Program-made: the position numbers and the translations under genes
Part shown: positions 44,801-56,700 of the stretch, piece after piece
Layout of the letters: each line of letters starts with the position of its first letter
Position numbering within the stretch: the first letter of the stretch is position 1
Notes under the pieces: model-generated
Databases searched by the model: none
What the model saw: the letters and a program-made list of their open reading frames with translations, nothing else
Told to the model about the DNA's origin: nothing
NCBI GenBank assembly: GCA_003260075.1
Contig: QLIY01000434.1
Coordinates: 65,194-129,193, forward strand
Length of the DNA stretch: 64,000 nt
Origin: Phallusia mammillata
Lineage: Eukaryota; Chordata; Ascidiacea; Phlebobranchia; Ascidiidae
Reading direction: 5' to 3'

Positions 44801-45554
44801 AAAACCGCAAAAAAAGACTCGTGATGTCAATAAATTAATCCAGTCGTTTCGAAGAACTGGCACGTACCGGGCGCGTTTGATTTGAATCGGGTTTAATGCT
44901 ATGGCTCGGTGCAGCACGTTCTGGTAACCAAATGTTAGTACACGGGGGCTGGGAACGCGAGAGTGTTTGCTACCAATCAAGCGATGTGTCACAGCCACAA
45001 GTGTGCAAACAACGCGTTTCGATTCGACAAGAAGGCTAAGCACCTGGCGCGCCGTCTCACCGAGGCAGCCCTTATTCGATCAAGGGTCGAAAAGCCCTTC
45101 AACCCAACCAAACAGCCCTTAAGTGACGTAACATCGAGTGCCGGTCTATCAACTCCGCTCGCTTGGGCTTAATCCGATGTGAACAAGTTAGTTTTCGAGT
45201 TGTTCTGTGTTGCAGAGGCACAATCGGCGCCTATAATGTTTTCCTCATTCTGTGGGCCCGCCAGTTCCCACGTTTCGCCGGCTTAGAGGCCCTTTGATGT
45301 TACAGTACCACCAACGCTTTGTGAATTTTACAGTAATCTGTGCGCTTTGTGTATTACCCCCTTGTGTCGATTTGTCACATTTTGTATCCTTTTGTTGTCA
45401 CATTGACTTTACCTGTACATACTACAGTCATGGTTGTCATAATTGAAAGAAAAAATGTCGTATTTAATGTTGCTGCAATCCGTGGCGGTACAGTAATGAC
45501 AGCACCTGCTACCGTCACTCAATGGTTACGTCATTGTCGGAGCTGGCAGGTGCA

Positions 45555-45604
<50 letters not shown>

Positions 45605-48001
45605 ATTCGGCAAACATGCCACCTGCCCTCTGGGAAACGACTGCTCTCTCCAGTTCGCAAGGCATTACCAAATACCTTCGCGACCACAGATAAATATTAA
45701 AATTTTATTGTCTTGGCATTGCCGCTTCGGTGCAGCTCAGTGCTGTCTCTTATCACTTGTTTTTGCGGCGCTTCTGCACACCCATCGAGATGTCACCCCG
45801 GTGCTAGCCGCGCTGTTCGGGGCGCTCGCTCGTCAAGTTTAGTGAAAAACCTCGTTGGCATTTTCCAAGCTCGCATCCGCGTGCGATTAAACCACTTCAT
45901 TGCCGATTATTCCTTGCAATCGATTGCCCCGTTGTTATGTAATTAAGAAAGCCTCTTGGCCTGGTGCAAAATTTTCAGCGAGCCAGCCGGTTTCCTGGCA
46001 TTCGGCGCGCTTCACCGCGACAGTTTATTGCGCTCAGCGGACCGCCGCTCGCGAGCTTAGCTGCTCGGCATTGGACTGAACGGCGAATTGGGTCAGCTTG
46101 TATCTGTCAGTCGTGTTGTGGGCTCCAGAAGGACTGACTACCATATCATGTATATATGCTCGTATCTGTTCCGCGCCTAGACCGTCACAGTTTGGGTTTC
46201 CGCGCTGCCGTTTCCGTTGTCTGGGCATCACCAACCTCGCGGCTGCTCTGTGTCTTTCACGCGCACCTTTATCACCCACCTATACCCAAATGTCCCTTTA
46301 ACCGACGTCTGGCTATAGTTAGGGGGGCAGACACGGGTAGACGGCGCCCCATTGGAGCTCGTTACGCCTTTAAACAGCGATTTGCTACAATGTCATGGGT
46401 AGAGTTACCCGACTGGTCTGTGAATGGCAGTGGCATATTTAATTTCGCCGCTACTTTGAACCGAATTTCGCGGATTCGTGGGAACACGTACAACCGCGGT
46501 TTCTTCCGGATCAGCCCGCCACTGATCATTTACTCGCCGTCTTTCGTCGCCTCGCGCTAAGACTATTGACCTTGCTGCGATTACGGAGTCAACAGCGGCC
46601 CGAGTGCCACAATTACTGAGGATTTGCTTACGTAAGAAGGCGGGTAATTGGTTCACCAGATCTCAGCCTCTGATTCGGAGATCTGTCATCGCGGCCCCAT
46701 CGTTCGATGTACATGACAATCTATTAAAGATTGCGGGCGCTCTTGGTGTGTGTAAATAAACCTCATGTCGCCACTGGGACCGCGGAAAAACATGTTACCA
46801 ACCAGCGTGGCGTTTGATCTAATTGCCTCCGCCACTAACGCACATTTACCCCAGCAGCAGTGGTGCAATTAAATTTGATTTAAGGAAGCACGTTTCTGCG
46901 TGCTAGGGCAAAGAACGACCTGGCATGTGGTTTATTGCGAGTTTTTACCGTTTCTCGGTAATGAGACGAACTTCACGCGCAATTAGAAGTACGGCGCCGT
47001 CGCGTAAAATCCAGCTCGTCAACGGCTTTTACGACTCTTCGCTCAGGCAACAGACTGCTGTCGTACACCAGTTTCTGGAAAATCAGTTCTAGGTCATACA
47101 ACAAGCCGCAAATGGAGGCATCTCGCTTCAATTTTGAATATGATACCACACCCTTTCAGTTCGCACTGGATTTGGACTTTTAATATATTCCCCGAACAGT
47201 GAGTAAGCGCTTAATTGCTTCAGAACTGTCGTTTTCGGATAACGCCTAGTCAAGTATCATGTTATACAACATCTTGACCTTTTGTACGGTTAAGAAGTGT
47301 CTAAGTTTCGGCGGACCGGACGTGCTTTTTGGTTACAAGGTCCCACTTCTGATTTCCGACCTGCGATCAACGGCGGTTTCGCCTTAAAAGCAGGTGGCGG
47401 CTTGTGCCATTTGATCCGGAGCGCATCGGCACCCGCAATTAAATTCACGATCACGACGCTATGACGAGTGGAGCGCGGTTAAGAATTTTTCCGACAAGTC
47501 TATCAAGGTTTCCTGGCACGCAAAGTCACAAGACAGAATTTTTAACACGAACACGCGGCACCCATTTACTGAGGTTAATTTGTGGCTGATTGCGCGATTG
47601 GTCGTTAGCATACATGCTATTTAAAGGGGGACAGCGCGGTCATTATACCTGGTATCTATAGATAAGTTACCTACACAAATCGAAAATGGAAACAGCCAGG
47701 TGGTTCCCATTATACCTGGTATCTAACTTATAAGTTACCTACACAAATCGAAAATGGAAACAGCCAGGTGGTTCCCAAAGTCATCGCAGGCTCGCTGGAT
47801 AAGCATATGGCTTCACGCGTAAAACCCCTATACAAGTTTTACCGCTATGTGGAATACCCCGAAATCGATCACGTCGCGTTTCCAGGGCCAACGTAGTTAA
47901 TATACAGCAAGGATAAACGCTCTACACAGTACGGGAGGGGGCTACATTCATATTTTGTTACCATATCCAATTTTAAAAACATTTCCACTATGAGATAGAT
48001 A

Positions 48002-48050
<49 letters not shown>

Positions 48051-50564
48051 ATTACTACGAAAAGTGGGTGTGTCACAGCTCTTAGCCAATAGCGTGCCGT
48101 AAACGCCCACATCTGGTGGTTACGTCATCACCAGTCCATGCTGAATCATGCGACTGTAAAAGGTTTACTACGGGATTTTGGTCCATTGCTCAATGATGAT
48201 AAAGAATAAAATTGCCCAAAATAGAACACATTCTATCTGCAGCACGAATGGTAGTTATTACGTCACAATGGTAGGCGCGTCATTATCACGTGGAAGCTTT
48301 GTGGAGCGGAAATACAATGTTTCTGACGTCAATTTGAACTATTAGGTTTTAGGGTTGGTTGGACCTGTTTAATTTGTGGTCAATAGCAACATGAAAAATA
48401 GAATTAGTTTCGAATAAACCCATGGCGTTTTGTTTGACTCAAATTGCCATCTTTACTACCAATTTGTGGCCAGTAATAATTCCCAACCAGTTGTAATGAC
48501 TTTAAAGATCATGCTGTTTTGTGTTTAAAACTGTACGTACATTTGTCCCAAATATCTACATATCAGTCGCAATCACCAGTATCCCCCTTTTATCCGTTTA
48601 CGCACGAAACCACCCCCTCTGACGTCACGGCCCACTTTGCCAGGGGTGTAATCACTGTTTGTGACGTAGTGGCCGCGGGTTACTCGGGTGCAAGCGTGAG
48701 CTTGAGGTTTTTTTCAAACTTTGCTGTGCTTAGTTTCACAATCTCTGATCAACGGTTCAAGGTATAAACGCTTTTTTGGCGTCTCTGTTAAAATGTGGTT
48801 TACAAGACTGCGTGCAGTGTGTACTAAATCCTGGTTAACACGTGAATAATATGTTTATGGTGGTCGATCAGGAACCAGTTTTACGCCTTTGCCTCCTAAT
48901 CCATGCGGGATCTAGAGTTCTGACGTTTCCCAGAGAAGCTAAGCTCATTTTACAGCGGTTTATTACGACTTACTTTTTGACAACATTGCCCCGAGGCAAA
49001 CTGACAACTGTCACTGCCAATCGTTGCTGTCACCGCCACTGCCAAATGCCGTGGAGGCTAACACTTAAATTATAACCACGCGAAGGACCACTTGGCAACC
49101 GCAAAAAGTCAGATACGGGCGTTGAGCGTTCACTGGGGACAACAAAGTTCAGCGTGAACTTCGAGGTTTCGGTGTCGTTAGACAGGTGTGAGTCATACGC
49201 TTTGTAGGCTTGGTTACTGATGTTGCACCTGTCAAGCCTGTTTCAAAATAGACTCCGATAATTTCGGGTACTTCCTAGGCACCCGCGTTATTTGGAGATT
49301 GCACTGGGTGATTTGCCCCATTCTTTGTGGCAATGTTGGCTTTAGCTCTGCTCGCGAGCAAAGCAACGATTCGCTTGGATGTAAACGAACAATGGCGCTT
49401 ATTTCATCATGAAGCATGTGTTTCCTGTGCTACCTCCGCACGCTTTTCCATTATGAAAGCGTCCAGACATCGAAATAAACCTGGACCGCGTGGTCGTTAA
49501 GGATAAACGGGGGTGGCAACAATGCCTTGTCGTGTCTATACAGCGAAGGGGGTGAGGGGCCGCAGACGCCTGGATGATGAAACTTTTCGTCGTTCGGTGT
49601 CAGTCATCATTGCGTGTTGGCGAACAACGGTGAAACACATTACGTGGCAATTCACTTGTGAAAGTCGCTAGGCTTTAGAATAAGGGTTCAAGTTACGGAA
49701 TGTTTAACCTTAGTTCCTTTGTGTACGTTTAATGTCTAAGGTATAGACCTTAGGGTGTAAAACCATTTGAACTCATTATTTAGTGTTTTTATAATACAGT
49801 GTTCGGTTTTCTAACCACTGTGTTCTTTTTTTCTTTTTCATGTTTTGTTTCACCCCGAAATTGACTCACAAATTACATCATCACTCACGTGTCATTTGCA
49901 CAAATCAGGTAAGACAAAATAACTAATAGTTTATACATTAACGTTTTACGTTTAAAATTGTACAAAGCGGAACACATTACGGGTACAGTTACCAACCCAA
50001 AGGTGATTTGATAGCGGGATTAAGTGGGTGCAAACCGATTGATGTGGGAAAATAGTTTTGATATCCGACGCACTGCATTAGCCTTGTGACCCTTTTCCGA
50101 CTCTTGCGTTAAACTCCGCACCTTCCTACTGTGTAATTTCCGCATACAAACCTACGCTGTGTTTAATGCCGCAGCTGCAGTGCAAAAGGCCAGCACCAAA
50201 CCGGCACCGTACACATGGGCGAATCTCTCTTGTTTGGGCATGCACACCCTAGTCTCTGAATAGATCATAGGTATAATTATGGCGGCCTAGTTCCTGCACC
50301 CACGTGGTTTTCTGGGGCGTGCGCTCTTTTCGGGGGCAATTTACGCCCGTGTGAGTCACCCTACGTCCCAATTGCGCACAACCGCGTTATGTTTGACAAT
50401 TGCGTTCCCCGAATCCATCGGTTTTGTTTTTCTTTTCATATGACAGTGCGTTTTTCTTCTATGTGGGGCGCATACAGTTTGAGTGAGTTTATATATTTTT
50501 TGCGGCTTCTATGGCATTGTCAGCTCTCACGGCAGTTTGCCCGCAAATGCCAGGGTCTTCCGCT

Positions 50565-50608
<44 letters not shown>

Positions 50609-53600
50609 CTTTCACGTCGAGTACTCGAAATTCTCGAAGGCGCGATAGTTTGCTGATTTTAGGGTTGGCCTCCTGCCACAAGCCGAGCCCTGTCGAGTTT
50701 AAACAGTCACGTTCCATGTTAAGCAAAAGCGAAGCCCGGAAACGGACCCTACGCTCACATTGTTTCATGTTTGTGGCTTATATACTCTTTCCTGTGCCCA
50801 CGAGAATTCGTTAAGCCCATTGTGACTTGTGACGACAGACATATGCTCAGCTTTAAAAATGGACGGTTACGCTTTGATTTTCCGTTTCCAAGTTCCAAAC
50901 TCAAATCGCGTTCACTTCTAGGAACCTCATTTAACTGAGAAGTGATTAAATCATGAATCAGATGTCAGAATTTGATTCAAGCAGGGCCCAAATCACCGTG
51001 CAACTGTCCGCAAATTTAATTAACTTTCCTTGGAAACGAGGACGCTGATATCTGGCACGACGCCGTTCACATTTGCCCGATGCGCTGAAATTGGCAGCCA
51101 AGAGGTCGCGATGCCTCGTGGTTGTCACGTGGTGGTGTAACCGTTCCGTGTCACCGACGCTAAGTAAGCCCAAACGGCCGAACTCGCGTTGGCCCGTAGT
51201 GGAGGTCAGGCCTGTCTCCTAGCGCTGTTGATTGATGTCTTGCACGCGTCCGGCTACGCTTGAAAAGGAACACATAGGCCGTGATGCACGAACCGCCCTT
51301 CAGTGTGTCCATCGGCGTTGTTTGTTTATGGATTTATACAAACGTTCTTTAGGCTTAATTCACTTCTATAGTTACCGTTTTTGAATGAGAATGTTGAATT
51401 ATGCAGCGACACGACAATTGTACAGGTACAATCAAACCCATTAACTATGAATCATCTCCAATTTGTTTTGGGTTGCATCACTCTTTGGTCTGTCAACTGT
51501 ATGTCCTTTGGTTTACTGAATCATTGCGTGATTGTGCAATATGTAACGTAACTTCCCGTAGATTGAACCTTTGCGCGTCTGAATAAAAACAAACAGGCAT
51601 CAGAAATGGAAACAGTCGGTTGACTGTGAATGACATTGCAAAACGATGAATTTTTACGGCGAAGCAAGCAAGGTATTGATGAATACCTCGTAATATCTGT
51701 CCAAATATTGACGGTACAGGCGCCCTCCTTTGAACACCTCACACAAGTATTTGCGTGTACTTAAAAGTGGTGAAAGCGCCATGACATCAACCAGAAGGTA
51801 AAGAATGTACACCTCAACCTTCTTTATATGTTCCCTCGATAAACGAAAACACATGTAATTGTCGAATAATGACCACCTAATAGCTTGTTATGATCGTGAA
51901 AGCAGAAGCAGATAGCCCACGGTGAGCCTGTCCACTGAACGCTGCCATTTGTGATAAAGGTCAGCACGAATTCGAGAAAATATGCTGCGTCATTTTGAGA
52001 CCTAAAACCCCGCGTTTGTTTTCATTCAAACTTTGCCTATTGTTTAACCCGCACCCTTTCCTGCACTTGCCGTTCACTAACCACGCACCAAGTTGTCCTC
52101 CACCACGCAGCGATCACGTGTTCTGCACGCTCGAGTGCAGATTGCGCCACTTGGCAAAGCACGCGGTCGCTTGTTTGATAACAAAGCTGAGCAGTGTGGC
52201 GCAATCTTGCAAGCGGCGTGCATCAATAGCTGCACGACCCGACAATTAGACGTTGCCACTTTGGCTCTAATAATAAAAGCGGGGACCGACGTCTGGGATT
52301 CGGGGTGTGGCACCAATGGCGTAACTTGCTTTGTTACGTGCTGAATGCCACGTCGTTAATGCTAGTTCTGTACCAGCGCACGCTTGTCACCGCAACGTCT
52401 GTATTAGCTTCCGTGCTGCCATGCAAAGGTACAATTTGAGTAACGAGCAAATTGATGGCCCCACAAAACGAATATGCTCGTCTATTGTGGCGACCAGGAA
52501 CGGGTAGATCAAGACCCAGTGCCTTGCACCAGTCGTTAACCTTTACAGCAAGTCGCGACTCGCCCACCGGTTTTTGTCCCTTGCACGACTCGTGGTGACT
52601 AATTTTGGGTGCTGGCCCCGAGTTGGTGGCTTGCCCAGACTTGTCTGCTCGCGAGTATGTCGAATCTTAATTTCGGGAAAAAAGTTTCGCTCCACGTGGT
52701 AACTCAGTGGCGCAATTGTTGTTGTTGCTAAAACGATTGCACAAGAGCTGGCGTTGTTGTCGATACCAAGTCTGTAGTGCTTGAAATACGATAAAGGTTA
52801 AATTTGTTTTTCGAGTTCTTTACAATCCATACGCTTGTATAACTCGTAAATGCGCGGGTAGTGCTGTTTTCATTGGTTACGCAACGTTGCCGTGCTGTTT
52901 TATAATGTTTCCACGTAATGTCTAACAGCCCAAGGGCACCAGAACGGCCTTCTTCCACTGTTTTGAGTCTACCGGTTAAATACTGTCTCATAAACAGATC
53001 CAAACCCAAAATTGGGGCTCGTGGCGAAAGTTTCCTGGGAATTGGGGGGGGGGTACGAGAACGGCCTTCTTCCACTGTTTTGAGTCTACCGGTTAAATAC
53101 TGTCTAATAAAGAGATCCAAACCCAAAATTGGGGCTCGTGGCGAAAGTTTCCTGGGAATTTTAGCCCTCGAGTTGGAGGGCGTGTTAGTGTTAAAGCAGC
53201 AGACGTCCTCGACTGGCATCAAGTGCTGTTCGGTTTCCCTTTCACGGTAGAGGCGGCAGCTCGGCTTATCCAACGCCTAAATTACCCTTGCTGCAAAAGT
53301 GCAACGCTGCCGCAGCTAGGAAGGACTGACTCATATCAAGCCACAAGCGTCAGGGTTGGACCTTAGCAAATTACCTTCTTGAGGTTTTAAATGAAAAAAT
53401 ACGTGTCAAGGCGCTTAGAGGAAGCTGCTCGCTGCCCTAGGCAACGCCGGCGCTTAAGCGCTAAATTCTCATTAAAGAGAAACAAGCGAGCGACGAGAGA
53501 GGCGCGGCGCCTATGACGACACAAACGGGCAAATTCAAAACAAACAGAAAACAGCTGATCTCGATTTTCCAAGAACCCCGCTTTGCTGAGTGAAGTGGCG

Positions 53601-53678
53601 TTGGAGCAAGCGGGTCAAGCAATTGCCGCAGACGTTCGACGCTCGGCATTTAAAGTCGCTCTGCAGACGCTGGTGCAT

Positions 53679-53759
<81 letters not shown>

Positions 53760-56700
53760 AGGGGAGAGGTTTGTCGCAACACGCCCCTGGTTGGTTGCCA
53801 ATTTTGGGTTCGCTTTTATTGTCAGAAGCCCAGGTGGGGCGTAACGATTTTTTGTTGGTCTGTGCGTCATTGCCCCTTAACCGCTATAGTTAAGACCCGA
53901 ACCGGTGTTTCGTTTAGCAGTGGCTTAGGACGCTGGTTGTTTTCCTTAGATCGCTGACTGATCGCCAGCCATCGCTCTACGGTATCGCCTTACAAACCCC
54001 ATTATTGCCAACCAAAGTTTTGTATAGTGGGGGGGGGGTAGTGGCTTAGGACGCTGGTTGTTTTTCTTAGATCGCTGACTGATCGCCAGCCATCGCTCTA
54101 AGGTATCGCCTTACAAACCCCATTATTGCCAACCAAAGTTTTGTATAGTTTTCCTTCTGTTTCGTGACGTAGCCAAAGGCGCTCGTTTTGTTTGTTTATT
54201 CTGGGGGCTGCCTTGTCTCGTGTTTTAGACGCTTGCTGATATACGGGCCGGCATCTTATCGCAAAAAACAACATTTCATTTATCAAGCGTTGTCGGCATA
54301 CGCATAGGCCATTTGACAGGGACAATGAGTTAACGTTTTTGTTGCGACCAATCGCCAGTGTTTCTTTTCAAGTTTTCTTGCGAAGTTATGTAAAAGTCAT
54401 TTGCATTTATACTACATTAGCAATATCTATGTAAAGTTATGTTTAGGCTTTGGATGTGTAAACCACAAGTCCTTTGTGGTGGTTTGTTTCGTTATCCTGA
54501 TATAAGAGCACAATAGCCTGGGTTCTAGACCTGCATTTGCTGCATAGAACTTATTAGGCATAAAATGAGTTGCGTGCAACAAAATATTGTAAATGGAGAA
54601 GGCAACTTTGGCATAAAAATGGGTTGCCACGACAACCAGAGACACAAAGCGGTGTCCTACGATTTTCGTGAAACTTATTAGCCGCCGCAAAGCTCCCTCT
54701 TCCCGTCGCTCGCACTGTTTCTCCTTTAATCTCTTACTCTCTTTAACCTGGGTTATCACGTCCGTTTCCGATCATCATCTACATAAACAATCGCGGGCAT
54801 TTTTCGGCCAGGCCCTCGTTTCCGCTTTTCGCCGGTTCCGTGTTTGTGTTAGTGACGTCAGAGCGCTTTCGGTAAGCCTAAACAATCGAACGATGCGGTT
54901 TCTGCCGCTAAGTCTCCTATGTACTCCGGATATTCTTTGACTTGACGTATAGTTCACAAGATGACATTTAGTGTTTAAAATACTCAAGCACATTACGTTT
55001 TAACTCCACTTGGATAAGCTTGTTTGCAAAATACACACTTAACTGCCGATGTAGCAAGCGTTATATCGATTTTTGGAATTCCTGTTCACCCATGAGTGTT
55101 AGTTAAAAACTTGATCAATGGAAGCAAGGGCATACCAACTCCTTTTACAATGGCAACACACAGGAACACCACCAGAATTCCAGCTTTTCAGGGATTCCCA
55201 ACAATCACCGTTAACCGCAAACGACTATTGGAATTGTCGATTTGTTGCCAGCACCGCCCGACTCTGAAAGCTAACAAAGAGACCCTGAGTGATTCACCTG
55301 CGCTTTAGAACCAATGGGCCTTTTGTGGTAGCGTTTTGGGGCTTTCGTTGTGCGTGGGAAAGTGGCCCTTCGGTCTGTGCAACAAAAACACAAGGGCGAT
55401 ATCGTACCTGACTCACGAAGCCACTTACTTCGTTTAGTGTGGATGAACAGCCATTGATCAGTTGGCGTTGCTGCCGGCTTCCTTGATTGGATAAGTTGTG
55501 GGGATCTCCGGCGCCAACGTAGTGATAGCGTGCAGCTGCAATTGCGAGCACTTTGCGCCAATTGTGGTATTTTTCTTCATTGCCTATGTGGATAATTAGG
55601 CACGGTGGTTAATAATGCTGGGTTGCATCAAAGCTCCGACGATTGTTTGTGAAGCAGTTTGCATTGCTGCGTGGGTTGCATTTGCCATATAAAGGTTTTT
55701 ACGAGGTAAAAAATAGAACGTAAAGTGTACATAAAACGGTACTTACAGCTCTTTCAACGAAGTACCACGTCACACTTGTTCTAGCCTGTTTGCTTTTAAC
55801 CTTCAATTGGACTTAAGGGACCTCTTGTTTAAACTATAAACACAGTGAGTCACCTTTTGGCGTGTTATGCCACATAGAGGTGCCGCAACATTTAATATCG
55901 GTCGATACTGTGGTAAACACGTAACGACTTTTCTTGATTATCCTGAAAATCCAAGCGTCACAAGCTAAAGCTGTAAGATCCAGCTCAGCGGAGATTTCAC
56001 GGTGCTAACCACATTGCGTCGATTAGTTACGCAGCAAGCTTATTGGTCCACGTCGTGTCATATTCCAGCGCGTCCTGACATTTCGTTTTTCACGTTGGAA
56101 AATGTTAAAACGCGGGCGCGATGGTTTAATGCAGTGGTTCCCAAACTATGCGCGAGATGTCATTAGGTGTGCCGCAAAAAATATTGAAATTAAAGTACCA
56201 GGTACCAGGTGCTTAGACCACTAGGCCAACATGCTCCACGTCTCTGAGATGTTCAACTAGGCTATTTAACTATGAGAGTGACCTGTTTAGCGACTTTATG
56301 ACCTCATAGTTAGCTAAAAATAGTTAGCTGCCTTTGTCAGCTAAAAAAATTATTCAAATGTCCGAAGTGCGCCAAATAATTTTTGTTTTTTCTAAAATGC
56401 GCCTTAAAAGAAAAAAGTTTGGGAGCCATTGGTTTAATGGGTCATATGTCCCCCACACACCTCACAGTGGCGTGGCATTTTAAGTTTCTGTGAAGTCCTT
56501 GGCGTTTTGCATGGAAGTGTTTCTAGTTAGGTAGTAAGGCCGAAATTGTGTAAGGGCACCGCAAACAAATTTGGCTCGTCAATGCGTGTCTCGGGGTTTG
56601 TTTGGGTTCGTTGTTGAAATTATCGTGCAGTAGTGGCAAGAAGTCATTGTGTATCTGATAAAAGGTCAAACTCAAAATCGTGGTTCACCAGCGAGCGACG

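Noticed and set aside
49840..49913. Possible extra SoxC exon with a pyrimidine-rich lead and donor aaatcag|gtaaga
   Set aside because: No clear AG acceptor and no frame that fits both flanking exons; only the donor looks good.
45556..53755. Poly-G runs as G-quadruplex or i-motif regulatory elements
   Set aside because: Their fixed lengths, the strand switch at 22516 and the flanking overlaps point to gap placeholders.
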